Positions 22,827 to 32,012 of a DNA stretch of 64,000 nt are shown piece by piece. Position 1 is the first letter of the stretch; each line of letters starts with the position of its first letter. Location of the stretch: the NCBI RefSeq assembly GCF_019703515.2, contig NC_059368.1, forward strand, positions 33,229,891-33,293,890. Reading direction: 5' to 3'. The notes under the pieces are model-generated. The model was not told the origin of the DNA, did not search any database, and saw only the letters and a list, made by a program, of their open reading frames with translations. The position numbers were made by a program, and so were the translations under genes. Source of the DNA: Myxocyprinus asiaticus (Eukaryota > Chordata > Actinopteri > Cypriniformes > Catostomidae).

Positions 22827-23277
22827 TACACCGATCAGCCACAACATTAAAAACAACTGCCTAATATTGTGTAGGTCCCCCTCCTGCTGCCAAAACAGTG
22901 CCAACCCTCATCTCAGAATAGCATTCTGAGATTATATTCTTCTCACCACAGTTGTACAGAGCGGTCATCTGAGTTGCTGTAGACTTTGTCAGTTCGAACC
23001 AGTCTGGCCATTCTCTATTGACCTCTCTCTCTCGTCCACAGAACTGCCGCTCACTGGATGTTTTTTGTTTTTGTTTTTAGCACCATTCTGAGTAAGTTCT
23101 AGAGACTGTTGTGTGTGAAAATTCCAGGAGATTAGCAGTTACAGAAATACTCAAACCAGCCCATCTGGCACAAACAATCATCCCACACTCCAAATCACTG
23201 AGATCAATTTTTTTTTCCCATTGATGGTTGATGTGAACATTAACTGCTGATCCCCTGGAATTTTCACACACAACAGT
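22827..23277 (-). mobile_element. Tc1/mariner-type transposon fragment
   Basis: Begins CACCGATCAGCCACAACATT, a terminal sequence I associate with a widespread fish Tc1-type repeat. The minus strand from about 23265 encodes the N-terminal helix-turn-helix of a Tc1-like transposase: DLSDLECGMIVCARWAGLSI and FSHTTVSRTYSEW (about 23214-23080), followed by a decayed continuation towards 22930. The catalytic part is missing, and the start of the gene is replaced by an inverted duplication. Confidence 0.7.
23105..23277. repeat. 36-bp inverted duplication inside the Tc1 fragment
   Basis: 23105-23140 and 23242-23277 are reverse complements over 36 bp with 2 mismatches, separated by about 100 bp, so the strand can fold into a hairpin. 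The right arm sits where the normal element would continue. Confidence 0.85.
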
Positions 23278-24016
23278 GTGTATGTGTGATGCTACTCTGT
23301 GGGGCACAGTTATTAACCATCACATATGTGTGATGGTACGTATGAAAGGCTTAATTATAATCAGAATAAAACAATTCTTCTACCTAGAAATCTAGTTCAG
23401 TCAGGGCCACTTCTGTCAAATGAGTAATAACATGCATACTTGAATGAATACTTTATTGATTGTACACAATTTAAGCATATGTTGGTGTTGGCAGTATGGT
23501 TCCATTCTGGGCAAAATCCGTGCCCATCCAGGCGGCCATGCATGGATGAAGCAGGGAGAGCAACGAATACACGTGAACTGTATGCTGTTTATGGTTTGCA
23601 ACGTGATACATTTTCTGCACTAACATAGCACACTGATCTCACAGTGACATCAGAAAGAGTAGGTTGATTTTTCTCTAGCAAAAATCGGTCTGTGCCTACC
23701 CAAATTCGAGACACTGTCACTAATGACCAAAGGGGTAAGTGTTGTTGGGCATATAGGAACATGTTAGCTCCATTTCCCTGATGCCAAAAGCAAGTTGTAA
23801 AGTGAGTTGTTTTCAGCTATACATAATGTAATACAGTGAATTGCAGTGCATAGTTTATAAATGGTACACCCAACTCAAACCCTAATCCTATACCTAACCT
23901 TCAGTGGAGTAAAAATGTAAAGTTGGCAATTAGGGGGTTTGATATGCCAGCTGCATCAATGACATTAAAGCTTCAGCATACTTATTATATATTGCATGAG
24001 ATCTATCGATTACTTT
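23278..24016. other. No gene recognised
   Basis: Moderately AT-rich; the CAAACCCTAATCCTATACCTAACC stretch near 23875 is typical of fish dispersed repeats. No coding frame with recognisable motifs. Confidence 0.4.
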
Positions 24017-24637
24017 CAGGGTACGTTTACACAACAACGATGTACTAAAAATGGAAAAGTTTTTCCTTTGCGTTTTTGAAAAGTTTCGCGTACAGACGAC
24101 AACGTAGTCAAAACGATCCCCGTTCACACGGATCCGTGAAAACGACTAAAAACACTGTATTATGCATGCCAGGCCAGTAGTTGGCAATGTCACTTTGTAA
24201 AGAAACATTACATGCCTGCTCACATAAGCATTCTTCCACGGAGCGGTGAATACAAACAATGAAGATGGTGATCGCTGGTTGTAGTAGTGATGCAGTAAAT
24301 CTACACTTTGCTGGAGAAGCGTCAATAAACACAGTCTTGTAGTTCACCATTGTAGTTTTGAACGTCTCGCGTGTTGTTTTGAAGTACTCGCGCCCATGCC
24401 TATAGACTGAACATGTAATACGCGTGCGTATGACGTCATCGTTTTCATAAATTCACGTTTTTGTATGTTTACACGGAGACAATAAAGGCATCGTTTTCAA
24501 AAACGTGCACTTTGAAACCCGTTTTCAAAAGTTTGCGTTTTCAGGCCCCAAAAACGCCGTTGTCATGTAAACTAACAGGCAAAACGCATAAAGTTTTTTT
24601 TAGTTGAAAATGTTGTCATATAAACGGCCCCTTACTG
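24017..24637. mobile_element. Non-autonomous hAT-like element (MITE)
   Basis: Ends CAGGGTACGTTTACACAACAACG and, reverse complemented on the right, CAGTAAGGGGCCGTTTATATGACAACA, so terminal inverted repeats of about 25 bp with substitutions. CG-rich sub-terminal repeats (AAAACG/CGTTTT) recur towards both ends. 621 bp, no transposase. Flanking 8-mers do not match, so the target duplication is lost or the bounds are off by a few bases. Confidence 0.65.
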
Positions 24638-24670
24638 TGGTTTTATGTAGTTTTTTTTTTGGTATTATAT

Positions 24671-25191
24671 ACACACTGCTGGTCAAAAGTTTTGATACAC
24701 TTAGTTATTCTTTATAATATTTTTTTTTTCTTCACATTTTAGAATAATAGTAAAGTCATCAAAACAATGGAATAACATAAATGGAACTAAGGGAATTATG
24801 TTGTGAACAAAATCCAAAATAAATCAAAACTGTGTTGTATTTTAGCATCTTCAAAGTAGTCACCCTTCGCCTAGAATTTGCAGACATGTACTCTTGACAT
24901 TTTCTCAACCGGCTTCTTGAGATATCACCCTGGCATGCTTTTTAAACAGTATTGAAGGAGTTCCCATCTATTTTGGGCACTTATTGGCTGCTTTTCTTTA
25001 TTATTTGGTCCAAGTCATCAATTTCAAAAACTTTTTTTTATTATTATTAAATTTTAGTTTTATTATGAAATAAATTAATATGGTAGCACAATTATATTTT
25101 TGTCTACAAAACTAATTTCAAACATTTAAGCATACGCCTTCAGATCAAACATTTCGGTCAAGTGTTTCAAAACTTTTGACCGGTAGTGTGT
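24671..25191. mobile_element. Tc1/mariner-type MITE, copy 1
   Basis: Terminal inverted repeats ACACTGCTGGTCAAAAGTTTTG and (right, reversed) ACACTACCGGTCAAAAGTTTTG. TA-rich flanks. No transposase. A second copy at 57449-58013 shares most of the interior (for example GCATCTTCAAAGT and TTTTTAAACAGTATTGAAGG), which confirms the unit. Confidence 0.8.
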
Positions 25192-25345
25192 GTATATACA
25201 CTGGCGGCCAAAAGTTTGGAATACTGTACATATTTTGCTCTTATGGAAAGAAATTGGTACTTTTAGTCACCAAAGTGGCATTCAACTGATCACAATGTAT
25301 AGTCAGGACACTAATAATGTGAAAAAGAACTATTACAATTTGAAA

Positions 25346-25630
25346 CTACTTCAAAGAGTTCTTCTCAAAAAATCCTCCACGTGCAGCAATAACAGCTTTG
25401 CACAACCTTGGAATTGTAGCTGTCAGTTTGTCCAGATACTCCGGTGACATTTCACACCACGCTTCCTGTAGCACTTGCCATAGATGTGGCTGTCTTGTTG
25501 GACACTTCTCACGCACCTTACAGTCTAGCTGATCCCACAAAAGCTCAATGGGGTTAAGATCCATAACACTCTTTTCCAATTATCTGTAGTCCAATGTCTG
25601 TGTTTCTTTGCCCAATCTAACCTTATCTTT
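25346..25630 (-). pseudogene. Tc1-like transposase, C-terminal part
   Basis: Minus strand: WAKKHRHWTTDNWKRVLW then, directly, DLNPIELLWDQLDCKVREKC and PHLWQVLQEAW. In an intact Tc1 transposase the two catalytic Asp residues and about 100 residues lie between the TTDNWK and DLNPIE motifs; here they are deleted. Confidence 0.8.
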
Positions 25631-25654
25631 TAGTTCCCTATCTGTCACTCACTC

Positions 25655-25815
25655 GACATTGGTGTCGATGTAGTGACACTAGGGGTCACTCTTGGGAGCC
25701 CGAGACACCTCTGGTCTTTGATAAAAGGCCAATGAAAATTGACGAGTGGTATTTGCATGCCACTCCCCCGAACATATGGGTATAAAAGGAGCTGGTATGC
25801 AACCACTCATTCAGA
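25655..25815 (+). repeat. Left inverted terminal repeat, DIRS-A
   Basis: About 160 bp, reverse complement of 31147-31306 with few differences. Holds a TATAAAAGG box (about 25783) that should drive transcription. The outermost bases (GTTCCCTATCTGTCACTCACTCG) are not shared with the right end. Confidence 0.85.
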
Positions 25816-26029
25816 TTTTCTCTTCGGAGCTGAACGGTCATGCTCACTGAGCTGAATACTACTGTTCATTCACCTCTGCTGGATCTGACGGTGCATTTCA
25901 GCGGCTTCTCCCTCCTCTGCACTGGTGCACTGCAGAGAATGCCCCTGGGCGCTTCAGCAGAAAAACTAGAGAGTATATTTTCTGAAAGAGCATTTTTCCC
26001 CTCTAAAAGAGTATATATTTCTCTAAAAG

Positions 26030-26073
26030 AGCACACACATGGAACGTCTTTTTAAAGACGCGTCTTTTTAAAG
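26030..26073 (+). promoter_or_regulatory. Repeated palindromic leader just before the Gag start, DIRS-A
   Basis: GTCTTTTTAAAGAC and its neighbour CGTCTTTTTAAAGATG form a tandem pair of near-perfect palindromes ending at the ATG (26074). Upstream are four CTAAAAGAG/CTGAAAGAG units (about 25978-26030). DIRS-B has the same double unit; DIRS-C has a single one. Could be a ribosome- or RNA-structure element; function not known. Confidence 0.5.
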
Positions 26074-27296
26074 ATGCTTTTCCAATTGTGTGTTATTCCT
26101 GGTTGTGCTCGTTATCTCTCGCCTTCTAACGGTCACAATCACTGTCTTTCGTGTCTGGGCACTGCTCACGTGGAGACAGCGTTCGTGGATGGTCATGTTC
26201 TCATTGCGAGAATATGTCCATGGCAACGTTGCGGTCGCGGCTCGCCTTCGTAAGAAAGCGAGCCACCCCAGAGGCTCCCGCCTCGGTCCTTTTACCCATG
26301 GGTTTGAGGCCAGCGCGGCTAGCACTGGGGGCGATTTGGAGACCCCAATGGGACCACCTCCGCCGGGTATCCCCCCGTGGACCTCCCATTCCCCAGCACA
26401 CTCGTCTGCCCCGATCGGGCTTCCGGGTGAGTCCGCCGGCTCGTCTCACGGCGAGTTTGACCTCTTATTCGGAGCCCACGAAAGTGATGAGCTCTCGAGC
26501 GCAGCATCGGAGAGCGGGCTCGTCCAGTCGGAAGCCTCAGCTGGGCTCCTCCCTTCGGGGTCGATCGCCCAGTCACAGGCTGATGCGGAGATGACGACAT
26601 GCTTTCCCGGGCAGCCGCGAGCGTCGGTTAGAGTGGATTTCACCGCTCTTCCCTGAACCCTCGCGGCTCGGTGATTGGTTCCTGGGCTCGCGGTGCCGCT
26701 CAAAGCCATGCCCCGCCCCGTTCCTTTCTTACCGGAAGTGCATGAAGAGCTGACAAGGTCGTGGGAGACACTTTTTACTGCCCGGTCCCGATCTTTTCAG
26801 CTTCCCCGCTCTCACTACCCTCGATGGTGGGGCGGCCAAGGGTTATTCGGCAATCCCCCAGTGGATAAAGGTGCTTGCGGTGCACCTACGCCCACAGAGC
26901 GCCGCCACCTGGCGCAGGTGCCCAAAGCCCCCGTCCAAGGCCTGTAGGTTTACGTTGTCTCTGACGGCCAAGGCCTACGGTGCCACTGAACAAGCCGCCT
27001 CCGCCCTGCACGCCATGGCTCTCCTGCAAGTCCGCCAAGGCGCTAAAGGAACTGCATGAGGGTAGTTCCGCCCCAGGATTGATGCAGGAACTGTGCTTGG
27101 CAACTGACCTCACCCTCCGGGTGACGAAGGTCACAGCGCGGTCTCTCGGGCGGACGATGGCAACACTAGTGGTCCAGGAGCGCCACCTGTGGCTCAACCT
27201 GGTCGAGATGGGCGAGGCCAACAAGACATGGTTCCTTCCTGCCCCCATTTCCCAGGCTGGCCTATTCGGTGACACCGTTGAGGACTTTTGCCCCTC
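26074..27296 (+). pseudogene. DIRS-A Gag-like protein (ORF1)
   Basis: Putative nucleocapsid-type protein. The ATG at 26074 gives an N-terminal Cys/His cluster: CVIPGC, then HNHCLSCLGTAH (about 26089-26172); the last Cys pair seen in copy C is lost here through a frameshift. After a frame change near 26290 the reading continues as FEASAASTGGDLETPMGPPP, then DELSSAASESGLVQSEASAG, and, with further frameshifts near 26640, 26800 and 27030, FLPEVHEELTRSWETLF, LRPQSAATWRRCPKPPSKA and ALHAMALLQVRQ, ending in ISQAGLFGDTVEDF. The same blocks appear in copies B and C. A linker of about 380 bp (27340-27723) follows that B lacks. Confidence 0.75.
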
Positions 27297-27624
27297 CGCA
27301 GGAAGCCGACGCCACCCGTCTCACAGCCGGCACCGAAGAACCCACGGAGGTCTTCGAAGTGCCCCTGAGACGGGCAACCCAGGGACGAGGGAACCCACTC
27401 ATGTGGAGCTGGTAGAAAGACCACTCCATCCCCCGGTGGAGGGCCGGGTGGAAAATATTTTGTTGCCTTTTTGTTTGATTTCGCCGCACTCCCAAGTGGC
27501 TGCGGTACCCAAAAGTTCAGCAAAAGAGCGGCTTCCTTCCTCCCTGGGTCACATACCCTGTGTGTACAGTCGTCACCACGACTACCGTCCACGGGCTTAA
27601 TCTTGCAGGATTGGCGCTCCAGCG

Positions 27625-29151
27625 GTGCCCTTTCCGCCCCTGAGAGCCCAGCTGTGGCACAAATCCACCCCCGATGTGACAGCCTCCACGGGTCGCGAGG
27701 ACAGGCCTCTTCCTCCCCCGTCCCAGGCTGTTCCGGGGGTGGTCACAAGGAGCCAGGTAAGTGCTTTGATGTCCCTAGACTCAGCATGGCCACGATGTGC
27801 TGTGGCACCTCGCGCTCTGCCCCACCGCGAGTCCCCACCTGCTGGTACATCCGATGACGTTGTCCCCTTGGTCCCCCTCGCACGGAATTTGGACGCATGG
27901 CTTGCGCTTCCCAATCCATCGCGGTTGTTGATCCGGACCATCCGACTCGGCTAATCTTAGCTCACTCTTGAGACGTGTTATGCGCACACAGGGACCTGGT
28001 GCTCTCGCACCTCAGCCGACTAGGGCTTCGGGTCAACTGGGAAAAGAGCAAGCTCCTCCCGGTTCAGAGCATCTCTTTTCTCAGTTTGGAGTTAGACTCA
28101 GTCTCCCTGATGGCGTGCCTTACAAACGAGTGCGTCAAGTCGGTGCTGACCTGTTTGATGGCATTCAAACAGAAAACAGCAGTTCCACTGAAACTTTTTC
28201 AGAGGCTAATGGGGCATATGCAATCCTCGGCGGTGGCCACCCTGCTCGGGTTGATGCATATGAGGCCGCTTCAGCACTGGCTCCAGACTTGAGTCCTGAG
28301 ACGGGCATGGCGCCATGGGACACACCGCATGGCCATTACGTCGGTCTGTCACCGTCTTTTCAGCCCTTGGATCGACCTCTTGTTTCTACGAGCAGGTGTT
28401 CCCCTAGAACTGGTCTCCAGGCGCGTCGTGGTCACGACAGATGCCTCCAAAATGGGCTGGGGCGCTGTTTGCAACGGGCACGCAGCCACCGGCCTCTGGA
28501 CAGGTCCGCGGCTGCGTTGGCACATCAACTGCCTCGAGTTACTGGCAATTCTGCTCGCCCTGCGGAGGTTCCGGCAAGCACGTGCTAGTTCGGACAGACA
28601 GCACGGCAGCGGTAGCATATGTCAACCGCCAAGGCAGTCTGCGCTCCCGCTGTATGTCACAACTCGCCCGCCGTTTCCTCCTCCGGAGTCAGCAGCACCT
28701 CAAGTCACTGCGAGCCATTCATATCCCAGGCAACCTCAACGCTTCAGCGGACGTGCTGTCACGGCAGGTTTCCCGCAGGGGAGAGTGGAGACTCCACCCC
28801 CAGGTGGTCCAGCTGATTTGGAGTCGATTCGGTCAGGCACAGGTGGACCTGTTCGCCTCGCAAGAATCCTCCCACTGCCCGCTCTGGTACGCCCTCACCG
28901 AGGCTCCCCTCGGCATAGATGCGCTGGCACACAGCTGGCCCCCTGGCATTCGCAAATACGCGTTTCCTCCAGTGAGCCTACTCGCACAGACTCTGTGCAA
29001 GGTCAGGGAGGACGAGGAGCAGGTCGTCCTGGTAGCACCCTATTGGCCCACCCAGACATGTTTCTCAGACCTCACGCTCCTCGCGACAGCTCCTGCCTGG
29101 CAAATTCCCCTGAGGAAGGACCTTCTTTCTCAGGGATGGGGCACTATCTGA
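27625..29151 (+). pseudogene. DIRS-A reverse transcriptase remnant and RNase H
   Basis: RT entry segment PLARNLDAWLALPNPSRLLI (about 27872-27931) runs into a deletion junction at about 27950; RT resumes at LCAHRDLVLSHLSRLGLRVN (27978 on). Against copy B about 517 bp is missing, including all catalytic RT motifs. RNase H follows: VVVTTDASKMGWGAVC (about 28428-28475), HINCLELLAIL, VRTDSTAAVAYVNRQG (about 28587-28634) and ASADVLSRQV, all catalytic positions present, then QVVQLIWSRFGQAQVDLFAS and PYWPTQTCFSDLTLL. Frameshifts near 28295 and 28570 break it. Confidence 0.8.
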
Positions 29152-29159
29152 CTCCCGCG

Positions 29160-30213
29160 CCCAGACCTCTGGAATCTCCATGTCTGGTCCCTGGATGGGA
29201 CGCGGAAGACCTAGGTGGCCTACCACCCGCGGTGGTAGACACAATCACTCAGGCTAGGGCCCCCTCTACGAGGCGCCTGTATGCCTTGAAGTGGCGTCTG
29301 TTTGCTAAGTGGTGTTCTTCTCGACATGAAGACCCCCAGAGATGCACAGTCGGATCAGTGCTTTCCTTCCTGTAAGAGGTTGGAAGGGAGGCTGTCCCCT
29401 TCCACCTTGAAGGTGTACGTTGCTGCCATAGCAGCACACCACGACGCAGTCGAAGGTAAGTCCTTAGGGAAGCATGATCTTATCATCAGGTTCCTAAGAG
29501 GCACCAGGAGGCTGAATCCCTACAGGCTGCGCCTCGTTCCCTCATCGGACCTCTGTAGTTTTTCAGGGTCTACAGAGTGCCCCCTTTGAGCTTTTCAGTC
29601 AGCCGAGCTTAAGGCACTCTCCTTGAAGACTGCCCTCCTGACTGCGCTCATCTCCATCAAGAGGGTAGGTGACCTGCAAGCGTTCTCTGTCAGTGAAATG
29701 TGCCTGGAGTTCGGTCCGGGCTATTCTCACGTGATCCTGAGACCCCGACCGGGCTATGTGCCCAAGGTTCCCACCACTCCTTTTAGGGACCAGGTGGTGA
29801 ACCTGCAAGCGCTGCCCTAGGAGGAGGCAGACCCAGCCCTGTCATTGCTGTGTCCGGTGCGCGCTTTACGCATCTATTTGGATCACACGCAGAACTTTAG
29901 AGTCTCTGAGCAGCTCTTTGTCTGCTTTGTTGCACAGCGGAAAGGAAGCGCTGTCTCCAAGCAGAGGATCGCCCACTGGCTCATTAACGCCATAACTATG
30001 GCATATCTCGCCCAAAACATGCCGCCCCCGGTAGGGCTACGAGTGCATTCTACCCGTGGTGTAGCAGCTTCTTGGGCCCTGGCCAGAGGTGCCTCTCTAA
30101 CAGACATTTGCAGAGCAGCGGGCTGGGCAACACCCAACACCTTTGCAAGGTTCTGCAACCTCCGGGTGGAACCGGTTTCATCCCAGGTAGTGGCACGCAA
30201 CACAAGTGGATAA
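29160..30213 (+). pseudogene. DIRS-A tyrosine recombinase
   Basis: Integrates the circular DNA copy through a phosphotyrosine intermediate. Core-binding half: STRRLYALKWRLFAKWCSSR (about 29265-29324), PSTLKVYVAAIAAHHDAV. Catalytic half: LISIKRVGDLQAFSV with the first Arg (about 29648-29692), LRVHSTRGVAASWALARG with His-x-x-Arg (about 30037-30090), GWATPNTFARFCN (about 30123-30161), where copies B and C have Tyr in place of the Cys (TGC for TAC). Stops: TAA/TAG near 29373 and TAG 29818-29820, and a frameshift in the 29375-29620 stretch. TAA end at 30211-30213. Confidence 0.85.
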
Positions 30214-30966
30214 GCCCGGGATATCCGGCCGGGTGTATCGCTTGCACATAGCGCCTTCCACCTCCTTTTGAGCTGAAGACGTGCGCTGTTAATTCCCAGT
30301 AGTGTTCACAAAAGTTGTTCCCTGGTTGACTTCCTCCGAGCCCTGTAGCAGTCGAGTTTTCGGAGAGACTCGCTGCTGGCCCAGTACACGCACTAACTAA
30401 GAGCCCGGTTCTGGGGTAGGTGCTCCGCATGTGCGGTTCCCTGTAAGGCTAACCCCATGCGATCTATATCTTCCGCTAATTCATTTCCCTGCTGGCAAAC
30501 TGCGTCTTCCTTGGGCAGAGCCCCTCTGCCCCAGTCTCCATGTTGTAGTAACTGCTCCCCCATTGGGCAGGATCTACCTTGAAGGCTCTCCACATGGTTG
30601 GAAAGACCATGTGATGTATTCTTCCACTTAAATACCCCCCCCTCTCTTGGGGCGAGGTGTGGTCTCCGCGGTGTCCTCCCCTTGGGAGGGACACCCCCCG
30701 ACTAGACCTGGCGGCCCAGTCGGATAATCCCCCTTCTTTTTTAGGGAGTGGAAAAAGAGAAGGGGAAAGAGGCCATGACTGGGTTAAGCCTGTCTCTATC
30801 TCTGGGTAGTCAACTTGTCCCCAAAAAGGGCCATTCGACACTCATAACTGTGTTGGGGGAGGTTACGTGTCGACCTGGTGTGCTGGCTATGAGGCACACA
30901 GTAGTCTGTCCACCACACACCGCCAGTTCACGTAACACAGTTCAGCCAATTGTGGCGTTTCATATA

Positions 30967-31071
30967 GGGACCCCTAGTGTCACTACATCGACACCAACGT
31001 CGAGTGAGTGACAGATAGGGAACGTCATGGTTACTGGTGTAACCTCCGTTCCCTGATGGAGGGAACGAGAC
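30967..31071 (+). repeat. Internal complementary region, DIRS-A
   Basis: 30967-31024 is the reverse complement of the left end (25633 on); 31024-31071 is the reverse complement of the right end (to 31351). Read on the minus strand it gives the two element ends joined head to tail (ACCATGACGTTCCCTATC), as a template for circle formation requires in the DIRS replication model. Confidence 0.9.
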
Positions 31072-31146
31072 ATTGGTCCCTCCTGCCACAACGCTGAACT
31101 ACCCGCTGAAATGGCCGGACCTTATATCGGCTCCTCAGCGTAAAAC

Positions 31147-31306
31147 CTGAATGAGTGGTTGCATACCAGCTCCTTTTATACCCGTATGTTCGGGGGAGTG
31201 GCATGCAAATACCACTCGCCAGTTTTCATTGGCCTTTTATCAAAGACCAGAGGTGTCTCAGGCTCCCAAGAGTGACCCCTAGTGTCACTACATCGACACC
31301 AACGTC
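31147..31306 (-). repeat. Right inverted terminal repeat, DIRS-A
   Basis: Inverted copy of 25655-25815. Outside it, 31307-31351 is a right-end-only sequence containing GTTCCCTCCATCAGGGAAC (a palindrome, 6-bp arms) and AGTTACACCAGTAACC. Confidence 0.85.
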
Positions 31307-31504
31307 TCGTTCCCTCCATCAGGGAACGGAAGTTACACCAGTAACCATGACTTTTTCTGTTTCAAAAGTGGCTTTTTTTTTTTTTAATTCTTCCCATTAG
31401 GCCTGCACCCCTGAGTCTTCTCTTTACTGCTGTACATGAACCTGGTGTTGAGCAGGTAGAATTCAATGAAGTTGTCAGCTGAGGACATGTGAGGCATCTA
31501 TTTC

Positions 31505-31735
31505 TCAAACTAGAGACTCTGATGTACTTATCCTCTTGTTTAGTTGTACATCTGGCCTTCCACAGCTCTTTCTGTCCTTGTTAGAGACAGTTGTCCTTTG
31601 TCTTTGAAGACTGTAGTGTACACCTTTGTATGAAATCTTCAGTTTTTTGGCAATTTCAAGCATTGTATGGCCTTCATTCATCAAAACAATGATTGACTGA
31701 TGAGTTTCCAGAGAAAGCTGTTTCTTTTTTGCCAT
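31505..31735 (-). pseudogene. Tc1-like transposase, N-terminal part
   Basis: ATG at 31735 downward: MAKKKQLSLETHQSIIVLMN, MLEIAKKLKISYKGVHYSLQ (helix-turn-helix DNA-binding domain), RKSCGRPDVQLNKRI. Stop at 31505-31507, with the decayed second DNA-binding helix region continuing towards 31400, where DIRS-A interrupts at 31351. Confidence 0.8.
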
Positions 31736-31913
31736 TTTTAACCTAATATTGTCCTTAAGACATGCCAGTCTATTGCATACTTTGGCAACTCAAAAACAAA
31801 CAAAGACAATTTTAAGCTTCATTTAACGAACCAAATAGCTTTCAACTGTGTTTTATATAATGGCAAGTGCCAGCAACATCTGTACATTATTCCAAACTTT
31901 TGGCCGCCAGTGT

Positions 31914-31929
31914 TTGTGTGTATGTGTAT

Positions 31930-32005
<76 letters not shown>

Positions 32006-32012
32006 TGTATGT
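31914..32012. repeat. (TG)n/(TA)n microsatellite at the Tc1 end
   Basis: TG-rich run grading into pure TA (about 31938-32002). Begins at the outer edge of the Tc1 element, consistent with insertion in a TA repeat or growth from its TA duplication. Confidence 0.95.

Larger units (their letters stand above)
25633..31351 (+). mobile_element. DIRS-type tyrosine-recombinase retrotransposon, copy A
   Basis: DIRS elements use reverse transcriptase and a tyrosine recombinase, without a DDE integrase, and make no target duplication. Copy A has inverted terminal repeats (25655-25815 and 31147-31306), a Gag-like gene, RT remnant, RNase H, recombinase, and an internal complementary region (30967-31071) matching both extreme ends. 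It is inserted in the transposase gene of a Tc1-like element. About 5.7 kb. Defective: RT core deleted, several frameshifts, recombinase Tyr changed. Confidence 0.9.
25199..31913 (-). mobile_element. Tc1-like transposon split by a DIRS element
   Basis: Terminal inverted repeats CACTGGCGGCCAAAAGTTTG at 25199 and, reversed, at about 31893-31912. The transposase is on the minus strand; its N-terminal part lies at 31735-31505 and its C-terminal part at about 25620-25346, with DIRS-A (25633-31351) between. Removing DIRS-A leaves about 1.0 kb that aligns by eye with the Tc1 copy at 47905-49058. A TA precedes the left end; the right TA is mutated. Confidence 0.9.

Noticed and set aside
24009..24645. 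8-bp target duplication of the MITE at 24017-24637
   Set aside because: ATTACTTT and TGGTTTTA do not match.
26201..29400. Long open frames on the strand opposite the DIRS-A genes
   Set aside because: They run antisense to GC-rich coding sequence and show no family motifs; the sense frames carry the RT, RNase H and recombinase motifs.
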